This document shows positions 15,309-23,223 of a DNA stretch of 25,108 nt, piece by piece. Position 1 is the first letter of the stretch, and each line of letters begins with the position of its first letter. The translations under genes were made by a program, and so were the position numbers. The notes under the pieces are model-generated. The model made no database searches, was not told the origin of the DNA, and worked only from the letters and a program-made list of their open reading frames with translations. Origin of the DNA: an uncultured Bacteroidales bacterium (GTDB taxonomy: Bacteria > Bacteroidota > Bacteroidia > Bacteroidales > Muribaculaceae); NCBI GenBank assembly GCA_900554845.1, contig USIY01000007.1, forward strand, positions 1 through 25,108. Direction: 5' to 3'.

Positions 15309-16250
15309 TTGAAATTCAATCATATCATATCAATAATAGCTGCGTCGATTTTTTTCACCGCATGCAATACAGGGATCGAAAGCACTAAAAAAATCACCCC
15401 GACGCGTGCCGACCGGCAACTTCTTCAGCCGGCCGCGGAGGATTCTTTTATCGACACCATCACCCCGACCCCTCTGAAATCATGGAGGCCCGGCAAAAAA
15501 TTCATGATCACTGATTCCAAGGCTTCATTGCTCTATGAAGTTCAGGACGCTCACGGACGCCGTTCGCACGGCGACTCGCTTGCTCGGTATATCGTAAGCT
15601 TTGATTGCGTTGAATCGCAGTCTTCCCCCGCCGGCGGGAGTATCGGCGTGGTTCGTTTCCATCATGACTCTACGGGACTGGTATTAAAATATCCATCACG
15701 AAGAGATTTCAATAAAATGGGATCGATGACATGGAGCGACATGCCTATGATGATTGACCTTGATATGGTCGAAAAATTCAAACGGCTTCTGCAGAACCGG
15801 AAATTATGGACCGGGACTGCCCTTTGGTATGATGAAAACGGGAATCTCATACGCGGCGCAAAATTCATACCTGTGACCGTTCTGGACATTTCTCCCGGCA
15901 ATACGGCTTTCCCGTTAACAGTGACTTTCTCGGACGGCAACCGGACGGCCATGATCCCCATGAACATGCCCGATGGCAAAGGATCGCATGGCTCAAGAAG
16001 CTTTGCTTCATTGTTTTCACTGACCGACCCGAAAGAACGATATCCGGAAATTCTTCCCGAAATATGGGAACTCATTTGTGTCGGAAAGGTCACTCCCGGA
16101 ATGACCAAAGAAGAAGTCAAACTCTCGATAGGCAACCCCAAAGAAGTGGATCATGGCCACAACTGGGACTCGCTGGTTGATTATTGGAAATACGCCGACG
16201 GAACTTATCTGCTTTTTGTGGATGATAAACTTATTGACAACAGAAAATAG
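15309..16250 (+). CDS. Lipoprotein with BamE/SmpA-like C-terminal segment, function unknown
   Basis: A predicted outer-membrane lipoprotein of 313 residues. From the TTG at 15309 the N-terminus reads MKFNHIISIIAASIFFTAC, a good lipoprotein signal with the lipidated cysteine at residue 19; the frame is open upstream to 15261, but the promoter -7 element lies there. The middle is not recognisable to me. The last ~58 residues (VGKVTPGMTKEEVKLSIGNP, then a W-D-S-L-V-D-Y-W-K-Y core) have the G-M-T-x-x-E-V-x-x-x-x-G-x-P layout of BamE/SmpA-like small domains, which in other proteins help barrel assembly or wall binding. It ends 2 bp before the murB fusion gene, so the two are cotranscribed, which suggests an envelope role. 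Confidence 0.83.
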   Translation: MKFNHIISIIAASIFFTACNTGIESTKKITPTRADRQLLQPAAEDSFIDTITPTPLKSWRPGKKFMITDSKASLLYEVQDAHGRRSHGDSLARYIVSFDCVESQSSPAGGSIGVVRFHHDSTGLVLKYPSRRDFNKMGSMTWSDMPMMIDLDMVEKFKRLLQNRKLWTGTALWYDENGNLIRGAKFIPVTVLDISPGNTAFPLTVTFSDGNRTAMIPMNMPDGKGSHGSRSFASLFSLTDPKERYPEILPEIWELICVGKVTPGMTKEEVKLSIGNPKEVDHGHNWDSLVDYWKYADGTYLLFVDDKLIDNRK

Positions 16251-16252
16251 CA

Positions 16253-18046
16253 ATGGCCGACATAATCATCGAAGAAAACAAGGATATAACATCGCTTACC
16301 ACTTTCAAAGTCCCCGCAAAAGCCCGCTATTATGCGGAATACAAGAGCGCGGACGAGTTATTGCGCATATCCAGAACCGATGTATTTATTAACAATGAAG
16401 TCCTTAATCTGGGCGGAGGAAGCAATCTTCTGTTCATTCATGACTTCGACGGGCTTGTGCTCCATTCCAGGATTGACGGGATTCTCCGCTATGAGAAGAA
16501 TCCGGAGACAGTATATGCAATCGCCGGAGCCGGGGTGTGCTGGGACACGTTCGTGGACTGGTGCCTGAACCATGGTCTTGGCGGAGTGGAGAACATGGCC
16601 GGCATTCCCGGCACTGTCGGAGCATCGGCCGTACAGAATGTAGGAGCTTACGGTGCCGAGGCCAAAGATGTCATTTACAGTGTGGAGTGTTTTGACACAT
16701 TGACACGCAAAACGCGCCGCTTCACCAATGAAGAATGTCATTTCGGATATAGGGAATCTTTCTTCAAGCACGAGGGCAAAGAGAGATATATCGTATTGAA
16801 AGTATGTTTCAAAATGAATCCCTCCGACATTGCCGCCAATCTGAATTACGGGCCTCTGCGTGATTTGAAACAACGGCTCGGACACAATCCTACGATTTGG
16901 GAAGTGGCGCAAGAAATCAGAGTGATTCGAAAAAACAAACTTCCTGATCCCTCCGAGATCGGGAGCGCCGGAAGCTTCTTCAAAAATCCTGTTATCGGAA
17001 GGTATCATTATGAAAGTCTATGCCGCCAGGTGGGTGAAGAGATTTCAGCTCATGAGATTGATGAACACCACATGAAATTATCCGCGGCATGGCTTATTGA
17101 TCACGCCGGCATGAAGGGTTTCCGCATCGGAGGGGCGCAAGTATGGGACAAGCAGCCCTTGGTAATCGCCAATATGGGCAATGCCACTGCCAAAGATATA
17201 GCGTCTGTGGCGGAAGCGGTCAGATCGGCAGTGCGCAAAAAATACTACATCAACCTTAAGCCGGAGGCCAATTATATAGACACTTCACTGAGTATAACCG
17301 TTTTAGGCAGCGGCACTTCCAAAGGCGTCCCGGAAGTCGGGTGCGAATGTGCTGTCTGCACATCCACAGATCCACATGACAAACGCACAAGAGCTTCGTT
17401 GTTGGTACAGACTCATGGCATGAAAATTCTTATCGACGCCGGTCCTGATTTCCGACAACAGGCATTGTACAACAAGATCATGGACCTCGACGCTGTCCTG
17501 ATTACCCATATACATTTCGACCATATCGGAGGCATAGAGGATCTGAGGCCTTTTTGTGCCTACGGCGACCTTCCCTTGTATGTAAGGAAAGATGTGGACT
17601 CTTCTTTGCGCGAACGTCTCGCCTACTGCTTCAACACCCACCCTTATCCAGGGGTGCCGAAATTCGATATGAGGATTATAGACAACTATCCTTTCTATAT
17701 CGACGGACTTAAAATAATTCCCATCGAAGTGCTGCATGGCAGCAAACCGATTTACGGATACCGTATTGGAGATTTCGCATATATCACCGATGCAAAACAC
17801 ATCTCCGAAATAGAGAAAGAAAAATTATACGGTCTGCGTCTTTTGATTGTCAACGCCCTGCGCGACCAAGATCATTTCGCTCATTTTACAATAAAGGAAG
17901 CCTTGGAACTTGTGAATGAAGTAAAACCCGAGAAAGTTTATTTCACACATATGAACCATGACGCCGGCAAACATAATGACCTGGACAACAGACTTCCTGA
18001 CAACGTCCACCCCGCATACGACGGATTGCAAATCCATCTGGACTAA
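16253..18046 (+). CDS. murB: UDP-N-acetylenolpyruvoylglucosamine reductase (MurB) fused to a PhnP-like metallo-beta-lactamase-fold hydrolase
   Basis: A 597-residue two-domain protein. Residues 1-343 are a complete type I MurB, which reduces UDP-GlcNAc-enolpyruvate to UDP-MurNAc with NADPH and FAD. It has the FAD loop LGGGSNLL, GIPGTVGASAVQNVGAYG, Tyr166-Arg167 (FGYRESFF), the proton donor Ser241 in GSAGSFFKNP, and Glu338 in KPEANYI. Residues 346-597 are a metallo-beta-lactamase-fold domain starting ITVLGSGTSKGVP, with a PhnP-like cysteine cluster (Cys364, Cys366, Cys369), the metal motif THIHFDHIGG (H419, H421, D423, H424), then H495, D513 and H566. PhnP-like enzymes cleave cyclic phosphodiesters; the substrate here is unknown. 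The reading frame is continuous and I find no ATG, GTG or TTG at the junction, so it looks like a real fusion. It follows the lipoprotein gene by 2 bp. Confidence 0.95.
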   Translation: MADIIIEENKDITSLTTFKVPAKARYYAEYKSADELLRISRTDVFINNEVLNLGGGSNLLFIHDFDGLVLHSRIDGILRYEKNPETVYAIAGAGVCWDTFVDWCLNHGLGGVENMAGIPGTVGASAVQNVGAYGAEAKDVIYSVECFDTLTRKTRRFTNEECHFGYRESFFKHEGKERYIVLKVCFKMNPSDIAANLNYGPLRDLKQRLGHNPTIWEVAQEIRVIRKNKLPDPSEIGSAGSFFKNPVIGRYHYESLCRQVGEEISAHEIDEHHMKLSAAWLIDHAGMKGFRIGGAQVWDKQPLVIANMGNATAKDIASVAEAVRSAVRKKYYINLKPEANYIDTSLSITVLGSGTSKGVPEVGCECAVCTSTDPHDKRTRASLLVQTHGMKILIDAGPDFRQQALYNKIMDLDAVLITHIHFDHIGGIEDLRPFCAYGDLPLYVRKDVDSSLRERLAYCFNTHPYPGVPKFDMRIIDNYPFYIDGLKIIPIEVLHGSKPIYGYRIGDFAYITDAKHISEIEKEKLYGLRLLIVNALRDQDHFAHFTIKEALELVNEVKPEKVYFTHMNHDAGKHNDLDNRLPDNVHPAYDGLQIHLD

Positions 18047-18075
18047 AATTTTTTGATATTTTTTTGACACGAAAT

Positions 18076-18106
18076 TTGGCAATCTCGGAAATTATGCCTA
18101 ATTTTG
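18076..18106 (+). promoter_or_regulatory. Bacteroidetes-type promoter of tRNA-Glu
   Basis: TTG at 18076-18078 (within TTTGG), 20 nt, then TAATTTTG at 18099-18106, an exact TAnnTTTG. A leader of about 60 nt precedes the tRNA and contains a small GGAGA...TCTCC inverted repeat. Confidence 0.77.
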
Positions 18107-18172
18107 CATCGTCAAAAGGGACAACGTCGCTATGACAGACTAAAGGAGACCACTTAACAATCTCCATCATTC

Positions 18173-18244
18173 GGTCGATTAGTGTAGCGGTTAGCACGCC
18201 ACCCTCTCACGGTGGAGACCCGGGTTCGAGTCCCGGATCGACTA
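18173..18244 (+). tRNA. tRNA-Glu (anticodon CUC)
   Basis: A 72-nt cloverleaf. The acceptor stem is GGTCGAT/ATCGACT, the D stem GTGT/GCAC, and the anticodon stem CCACC/GGTGG around loop CTCTCAC, which reads CUC. The T arm is CCGGG-TTCGAGT-CCCGG and the discriminator is A. CCA is not encoded. It has its own promoter and is followed at once by a terminator. Confidence 0.95.
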
Positions 18245-18245
18245 C

Positions 18246-18279
18246 AAAATGCCTCCCCCCAATTCGGGGGGGGTATTTT
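18246..18279 (+). terminator. Intrinsic terminator after tRNA-Glu
   Basis: A strong C/G hairpin pairs 18253-18260 with 18266-18273 around AATTC. AAAAT at 18246-18250 can pair with ATTTT at 18275-18279, which also supplies the T-rich end. It starts two bases after the tRNA. Confidence 0.88.
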
Positions 18280-18400
18280 GTTGCACATAATTTCGACCTC
18301 TCATCCCGCGTCAATTTAAATTTATGTAAAATTAAATTGCTTCATGAAGAATTCTCAGCCGTCTTTTTCTGTCAAAATAATTGTTCCTCGTTTTAACTTC

Positions 18401-18430
18401 TTAAATTAAAACAAATTAAATTAAAACAAA
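18401..18430. repeat. Perfect tandem duplication of a 15-bp unit
   Basis: TTAAATTAAAACAAA occurs twice head to tail (18401-18415 and 18416-18430) with no mismatch. It lies about 50 bp upstream of the -33 element of the next promoter. Confidence 0.9.
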
Positions 18431-18482
18431 ATGCCACTTTCTTACAATTTGCACATCTATTCATCGTCTATTGGCTTTGCAC

Positions 18483-18513
18483 TTGTCTTATCAAAAATAT
18501 TTTTATAACTTTG
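18483..18513 (+). promoter_or_regulatory. Bacteroidetes-type promoter of the nucleotide-sugar dehydratase gene
   Basis: TTG at 18483-18485, 20 nt, then TAACTTTG at 18506-18513, an exact TAnnTTTG. Confidence 0.78.
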
Positions 18514-18599
18514 CAACCGTAAAAATGGTATTTGACGCCTTAGATTTAATTACTGATGCCAATCATAAAAGATTGCATATTTAATTCTGGACCATTCAT

Positions 18600-20525
18600 A
18601 TGATGTTGTCTAAACTGATAAACTGGTATTTTTCGAAACGTACGTTGCCTCTATGGTGCATATTCATCATGGACTGCGTGATCGTTCTCTTTTCCGATCT
18701 GGTGGTTTATGCCTTGATGAACGGGGTCAACTACACCGCCCAGCATTTCGGACATGTATTATGGGCCAGTCTTTTCTATCTCATATTCTACATAATTGGC
18801 TTCCGCATTTTCCACACATATAGCGGTGTCATCAGATATTCATCATTTGTCGACCTTCAGCGTGTTGGATTTGCAATGATGTCCGGCCTTGCGATGATTG
18901 CGTTCATGAAATATGTATGCAATTCCGATGCATGGTTGTATCCGTTCCGCATGCGCGATTTGATGGTGTCCGCCTTGATGGCCACCGTGATAATGTGGGC
19001 GATGCGCGTTGTGGTGAAGGTGATGTACGACACCACGTTCCGCATATTCCGTTCCACCCCAGTGTTCATTTACGGCACAAAAGACGGTGGTGTAGGTCTT
19101 GCCAAGAGCATCCGCAGCAACACCATGAAGGAGTACGATCTGGCAGGTTTCATTTCCGACGGTCAGGACATGCCGGGCCATCTGCTGATGGGCGTACGTG
19201 TGTACGCCAATGGAATAAACATAGCCCAGACTATGCTTGAAAAGGGAGCTCATACTCTGTTGGTTTCACCCCGCAAAAACGATGTGATCAGCAATAATCA
19301 GGAAATGGTTGATTCTCTGACCCGCGCTGGCATAAAAATCATGATGATGCCGCGGGCTCAGGAGTGGGACGGCAAGACAAGTCTGGACCATAACCAACTG
19401 AAGGAGGTCGACATTGTGGATCTCCTCCCCCGCGACAAAATAGAAATAGACCTTGCGGCGGTAGGCAAGCTCCTGAAAGGCAAAAGCATAATGATCACGG
19501 GCGCCGCCGGAAGCATCGGCAGCGAAATGGTAAGACAGATTGCTGCCTTCAGCCCCGGCAACCTCATTCTTATAGATCAGGCAGAGACTCCGTTGCATGA
19601 TATAAGGTTGATGATGAAGAACCGTTGGCCAGACATCACCGCCGAAACCATCGTGAGCGATATCGCGATGAAATTCCGTATGGAGGAAATCTTCGAAAAA
19701 TATCGTCCAGACTATGTGTTCCACGCGGCTGCATACAAACATGTGCCCATGATGGAGGACAATCCCGGTGAAAGCATCCGCAACAATGTCGAAGGCACAC
19801 GCATCATCGCCGATCTGGCGGTCAAATACGGCACTAAGAAGTTCGTTATGGTGTCTACCGACAAAGCCGTGAATCCCACCAACGTGATGGGATGCTCCAA
19901 ACGCATTTGCGAAATTTATGTCCAAAGCCTTGACAAAGCCATCAAGGATAAAAAGATAGATGGCGTAACGCAATTCGTCACGACACGCTTCGGTAATGTT
20001 TTGGGATCCAACGGATCTGTCATACCGTCATTCAAAGAACAGATAAGGAAAGGCGGCCCCGTCACTGTCACACACAAGGACATAATACGATATTTCATGC
20101 TGATACCCGAGGCTTGCAAACTCGTGCTTGAAGCGGGCACCATGGGCAATGGAGGTGAAATATTCGTATTCGACATGGGCAAGCCGGTCAAAATTGTCGA
20201 CCTTGCGCAACGTATGATCGATCTTTCTGGTGCGAAGGATGTCAAAATAGAATTCATCGGTCTGCGTGACGGTGAGAAACTATACGAAGAAGTGCTCAAC
20301 GAAGAAGAGACCACAAAACCGACATTCCATCCTAAAATCAAGATCGCGAGCGTACGCGAATATAATTATGAGGATGTTTGCACAGATATCGACAAACTCT
20401 ATGAATCAAGTCTTGAAGACGACGACATGACAATCGTCCGGCATATGAAGGAGATTGTTCCGGAGTTCGTCTCCAAACATTCCGTCTACGAAGTCCTTGA
20501 CAAAAAGCCGGATAACCAGACATAA
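18600..20525 (+). CDS. Membrane-bound nucleotide-sugar 4,6-dehydratase (WbpM/PglF/CapD family)
   Basis: A 641-residue inner-membrane enzyme that most likely turns UDP-GlcNAc into a 4-keto-6-deoxy sugar for capsule, O-antigen or protein glycosylation. Four hydrophobic helices lie at about 17-40, 53-70, 88-105 and 120-142. A CoA-binding/Rossmann-like domain follows (VFIYGTKDGGVGLAKS), then the short-chain-dehydrogenase catalytic domain with the NAD loop GAAGSIGSE (301-309), FHAAAYKHVPMMEDNP, and the active-site block STDKAVNPTNVMGCSKR. In that block Met replaces the usual catalytic Tyr, as in the large WbpM-type enzymes. The length fits that group. It is a single gene with its own promoter, convergent with prfA. 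The exact sugar product is not readable from sequence. Confidence 0.93.
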   Translation: MMLSKLINWYFSKRTLPLWCIFIMDCVIVLFSDLVVYALMNGVNYTAQHFGHVLWASLFYLIFYIIGFRIFHTYSGVIRYSSFVDLQRVGFAMMSGLAMIAFMKYVCNSDAWLYPFRMRDLMVSALMATVIMWAMRVVVKVMYDTTFRIFRSTPVFIYGTKDGGVGLAKSIRSNTMKEYDLAGFISDGQDMPGHLLMGVRVYANGINIAQTMLEKGAHTLLVSPRKNDVISNNQEMVDSLTRAGIKIMMMPRAQEWDGKTSLDHNQLKEVDIVDLLPRDKIEIDLAAVGKLLKGKSIMITGAAGSIGSEMVRQIAAFSPGNLILIDQAETPLHDIRLMMKNRWPDITAETIVSDIAMKFRMEEIFEKYRPDYVFHAAAYKHVPMMEDNPGESIRNNVEGTRIIADLAVKYGTKKFVMVSTDKAVNPTNVMGCSKRICEIYVQSLDKAIKDKKIDGVTQFVTTRFGNVLGSNGSVIPSFKEQIRKGGPVTVTHKDIIRYFMLIPEACKLVLEAGTMGNGGEIFVFDMGKPVKIVDLAQRMIDLSGAKDVKIEFIGLRDGEKLYEEVLNEEETTKPTFHPKIKIASVREYNYEDVCTDIDKLYESSLEDDDMTIVRHMKEIVPEFVSKHSVYEVLDKKPDNQT

Positions 20526-20540
20526 TAAATGCAATATAAA

Positions 20541-20572
20541 TCCCGATCAATCATGATCCTGATTGATCGGGA
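20541..20572. repeat. Perfect 13-bp hairpin between convergent dehydratase and prfA genes
   Basis: TCCCGATCAATCA (20541-20553) pairs exactly with TGATTGATCGGGA (20560-20572) around a six-base loop. On the minus strand it is followed by TTTATATT, so it may be a weak terminator; on the plus strand no T run follows. It could also act as an RNA 3' end stabiliser. Confidence 0.6.
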
Positions 20573-20586
20573 TAACAGTTAAAACA

Positions 20587-20618
20587 AAAGCTTCGGACTC
20601 TCAAAGTTCTGAAGCTTT
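20587..20618. terminator. Bidirectional terminator overlapping the prfA stop codon
   Basis: An 11-bp stem (with one G-T pair) joins 20587-20597 and 20608-20618. On the minus strand it is followed by TTTTGTTTTAA, on the plus strand by CAATTTTTC. The prfA stop codon at 20601-20603 lies in the loop, so the stem includes the last prfA codons. Confidence 0.7.
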
Positions 20619-21710
20619 CAATTTTTCTGCGTTCTCTGCTACAATAAGTTTGTCGATACACTCCTGTATATCCCCTCCGACGAACCCCTGCAGATTATAG
20701 ATGGTATAATTTATCCGATGGTCGGTTACTCGACCCTGAGGATAATTGTAAGTTCTGATCTTTGCGGAACGGTCGCCGGTGCTGACCATCGTTTTGCGCC
20801 GGGATGCTATATCGTCAAGATATTTCTGATGCTCCCTGTCGTAGATGAACGTCCGCAGACGCGCCAAAGCGCGTTCCTTGTTCTTGGGCTGGTCACGGGT
20901 TTCAGTACATTCTATCAAGATTTCCTCGACTTTGCCTGTATTGGGATTCTTCCAATTGTACCGCAATCGTACTCCGGATTCCACTTTGTTAACATTCTGA
21001 CCGCCTGCCCCTCCGGAACGGAACGTATCCCACTTTATCTCTCCCTCGTGGATTTCCACCTCGAATTCCTGGGCCTCCGGCAATACGGCAACCGTGGCGG
21101 CGGATGTATGCACCCTTCCCTGGGTTTCGGTCACAGGAACACGCTGAACTCGATGCACGCCCGATTCATATTTCATAATTCCGTAAACTCCTGTGCCGGA
21201 GAGACTAAACACTATTTCTTTATATCCTCCCGCGGCTCCTTCGGAAACGGAACTTACCGCAAGCTGCCAACCTTTGCTTTCCGCGAATTTCTGATACATG
21301 CGGAAAAGATCACCCGCAAAAAGAGCCGCCTCATCACCTCCTGTGCCTCCGCGAATCTCCACCACGGCATTCTTCGCATCATCGGGGTCAGCGGGAATAA
21401 GAAGAAGCTTTATCTCCTCTTCAAGCTTTGGAATGTCGTTCTGCGCCAGATCCATCTCCTCTCTGGCCAGCTGACGGATCTCCTCGTCGTCCTCTTCACC
21501 GAGAAGTTTCTTTGACTCCGCGATCGTATCCAACGCCGAGGCATACTGTTGCTTCACCTTAAGTATCTGTTCAAGATCATGGTATTCCTTGGTCAGTTTT
21601 ACATATCGAGGCTGATCGGCTATGACGGATGGATCGGTGATGAGCGTTGACACCTCCTCAAAACGAGATTCCAGACCCTCAAGGCGGTCCAATAAACTGT
21701 TGTTTGGCAT
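20601..21710 (-). CDS. prfA: Peptide chain release factor 1
   Basis: RF1 reads UAA and UAG stop codons and triggers peptide release. The 369-residue product is full length. It has the coiled N-terminal domain, the VEIRGGTGGDEAALFAGDLF block, the codon-recognition loop with Pro-Val-Thr at 192-194 in the RF1-type context VPVTETQGRVHTSAATVAV (RF2 would have Ser-Pro-Phe), and the catalytic GGQ at 236-238 (SGGAGGQNVNK). It is convergent with the dehydratase gene and divergent from rpsP. A TAATTTTG (complement of 21753-21760) upstream may be its -7 element, although no TTG sits at the usual distance. Confidence 0.97.
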   Translation of the reverse strand: MPNNSLLDRLEGLESRFEEVSTLITDPSVIADQPRYVKLTKEYHDLEQILKVKQQYASALDTIAESKKLLGEEDDEEIRQLAREEMDLAQNDIPKLEEEIKLLLIPADPDDAKNAVVEIRGGTGGDEAALFAGDLFRMYQKFAESKGWQLAVSSVSEGAAGGYKEIVFSLSGTGVYGIMKYESGVHRVQRVPVTETQGRVHTSAATVAVLPEAQEFEVEIHEGEIKWDTFRSGGAGGQNVNKVESGVRLRYNWKNPNTGKVEEILIECTETRDQPKNKERALARLRTFIYDREHQKYLDDIASRRKTMVSTGDRSAKIRTYNYPQGRVTDHRINYTIYNLQGFVGGDIQECIDKLIVAENAEKLKASEL

Positions 21711-21779
21711 CGTCCTTATGTTTTTAATGGAGAATTTATCTAATTATATCTGCAAAATTACAAAATAAAGTTCAAAAAC

Positions 21780-21810
21780 TTGGTGGATTGAGGAAATAGA
21801 ATTAACTTTG
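21780..21810 (+). promoter_or_regulatory. Bacteroidetes-type promoter of rpsP
   Basis: TTG at 21780-21782, 20 nt, then TAACTTTG at 21803-21810, an exact TAnnTTTG. An untranslated leader of about 65 nt follows before the ATG at 21884. Confidence 0.77.
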
Positions 21811-21883
21811 CAGTCGCAAAACGAAGTACGGGACACACCCGACAGGCAGTTTGCACTAACCAAATCAATAAACCGGCAAGTTT

Positions 21884-22429
21884 ATGGCAACAAAGATCAG
21901 ATTACAGCGTCATGGCCGCAAAGGCTACGCTTATTATCCCATTGTAGTCGCCGATAGCAGGGCACCACGTGATGGTAGATTTATTGAGAGGATAGGTTCA
22001 TATAATCCGAACACTAATCCTGCTACAATAAGTTTAGACTTCGACCGTGCTTTGTATTGGGTAGAACAGGGTGCACAGCCCACAGACACAGTGCGCTCGC
22101 TCCTTTCCAAGGAGGGCGTGATGCTCATGAAGCATCTCCGTGGAGGTGTGAAAAAAGGTGCTTTCGACGAAGCGGAGGCTCAGAAACGTTTCGACGCGTG
22201 GAAAGCAGCCCACGACAAAGAAGTGGCCAACTTCAACGCCAAGAAGGCTGCCAAGGCAGCAGAAGAGGCTAAGGCCCGTCTCGACGCCGAGGTTGAGAAA
22301 AATCGTCTGAAAGGCGAGGCTGTAGCTAAAAAGCGTGCTGAGAAACTCGCAGCCGAAGAAGCAGCCGCAAAGGCAGCGCATGAGGCTGAGAATGCAGCTG
22401 AAGCTCCTGCCGACGCACCCGCTGAGTAA
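21884..22429 (+). CDS. rpsP: 30S ribosomal protein S16 with long C-terminal extension
   Basis: S16 is an early-assembly protein of the small ribosomal subunit. Residues 1-85 are the standard S16 fold (MATKIRLQRHGRKGYAYYPI; DSRAPRDGRFIERIGSYNPN; DFDRALYWVEQGAQPTDTVR). The usual protein is 80-90 residues; this one has 181. The added part (about 95-181) is almost all Ala, Lys, Glu and Asp and should form a long charged helix, ending in an acidic Ala/Pro tail. Extended S16 forms occur in Bacteroidetes, so this is not a fusion artefact; its role is unknown to me. It has its own promoter and a shared terminator with the convergent nucleotidyltransferase gene. Confidence 0.96.
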   Translation: MATKIRLQRHGRKGYAYYPIVVADSRAPRDGRFIERIGSYNPNTNPATISLDFDRALYWVEQGAQPTDTVRSLLSKEGVMLMKHLRGGVKKGAFDEAEAQKRFDAWKAAHDKEVANFNAKKAAKAAEEAKARLDAEVEKNRLKGEAVAKKRAEKLAAEEAAAKAAHEAENAAEAPADAPAE

Positions 22430-22450
22430 TTGGCGAGACGCAACACCAAC

Positions 22451-22483
22451 AAAAATCACGACTCCGACCGAGCCGTGATTTTT
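22451..22483. terminator. Bidirectional terminator between rpsP and the nucleotidyltransferase gene
   Basis: AAAAATCACG (22451-22460) pairs with CGTGATTTTT (22474-22483). T runs occur on both strands, so it can end both convergent transcripts. Its right edge touches the stop codon of the minus-strand gene. Confidence 0.85.
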
Positions 22484-23223
22484 TATTTCAAATATTCTTT
22501 GGCGCATGCCAATGACTCAGGCTTACCGATATCCAGCAGTCTTAGACATAAATTGAAATGCCGTTTTATGGCAATCCCTTCCGGTGCGGACAACAAATAA
22601 TCCATAATCGGGAATTTATCCGCTCCTATGCGCACTCCATACTCTGAAATATCGGCAAGAGCCTTTGGGCTTATGACATAAATTCCGCTGAAAGCGTCCT
22701 GCACCATGTCTTCCGCATTCTCAATGTCTGCCGGCCTGTACTCACCTGTCTTCAGATTATGCCATCCTCTTAGAAAGCCATCCGAATCGAACAGCAGCCT
22801 CCTCGAGGAGTTCCTGTCGCTTGTCAATAATGTGATGTCAGCGCCCGAAGCATTATGCGCCATTATCAACTCTCCAAGGTCCTGGTTGCTCAGAATATCA
22901 ACGTTGTGAACCAGAACCGGTCCGTTGTCCTCTGACAACAGGCCGTATGCCTTACGGAGTGCTCCCCCTGTATCCAGCAATCGATCCGTTTCGTCGCTGA
23001 TCCGCACATCGATTCCCCAGTCCCGACTTGCCAGAAAAACTTTGATTTGGTCTGAAAAATGGTGAACGTTAACCACTATATGTTCAAAACCTTCGTCTCT
23101 TAATTTCAAAATCAAGCGTTCGAGAACCGGCACACCCTCAACAGGCACCAATGCCTTTGGATGCGACAAGGTCCATGGTTTAAGACGCGTGCCCAAACCT
23201 GCCGCCATTATCATCGCCTTCAT
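22483..23223 (-). CDS. Sugar-1-phosphate nucleotidyltransferase, probably MurU-like
   Basis: A 246-residue enzyme of the RmlA-type nucleotidyltransferase fold. The N-terminus MKAMIMAAGLGTRLKPWTLSHPK carries the G-x-G-T-R-x-x-P nucleotide loop and the conserved lysine. LLDTGGALRKA matches the L-x-T-G-G-x-x-x-x-A block, and VLVHNVDI replaces the usual N-G-D metal motif, keeping the aspartate. The 4-bp overlap with the upstream AmgK-like kinase gene mirrors the amgK-murU pairing of Pseudomonas. The most likely reaction is therefore MurNAc 1-phosphate + UTP to UDP-MurNAc in cell-wall recycling. The substrate is inferred from context; a GlcNAc- or hexose-1-phosphate enzyme is possible. Confidence 0.88.
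   Translation of the reverse strand: MKAMIMAAGLGTRLKPWTLSHPKALVPVEGVPVLERLILKLRDEGFEHIVVNVHHFSDQIKVFLASRDWGIDVRISDETDRLLDTGGALRKAYGLLSEDNGPVLVHNVDILSNQDLGELIMAHNASGADITLLTSDRNSSRRLLFDSDGFLRGWHNLKTGEYRPADIENAEDMVQDAFSGIYVISPKALADISEYGVRIGADKFPIMDYLLSAPEGIAIKRHFNLCLRLLDIGKPESLACAKEYLK

Larger units (their letters stand above)
18282..18599 (+). other. 318-bp AT-rich leader region upstream of the nucleotide-sugar dehydratase gene
   Basis: No gene is supported here. It holds a perfect 15-bp tandem duplication (18401-18430) and the promoter at 18483-18513, which gives an untranslated leader of about 80 nt before the ATG at 18600. Confidence 0.7.

Noticed and set aside
17270..17310. Possibility that the murB-MBL fusion is a frameshift artefact
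   Set aside because: The frame is continuous and both domains are complete on each side without overlap or lost residues; only independent sequence data could overturn this.
18401..18430. CRISPR-like repeat
   Set aside because: Only two directly adjacent copies with no spacers; a simple tandem duplication.
19266..19973. 235-codon minus-strand frame inside the dehydratase gene
   Set aside because: Shadow of a strongly conserved coding region; no domain.
20718..21515. 265-codon plus-strand frame opposite prfA
   Set aside because: Antisense to intact RF1 with GGQ and PVT motifs; no domain.
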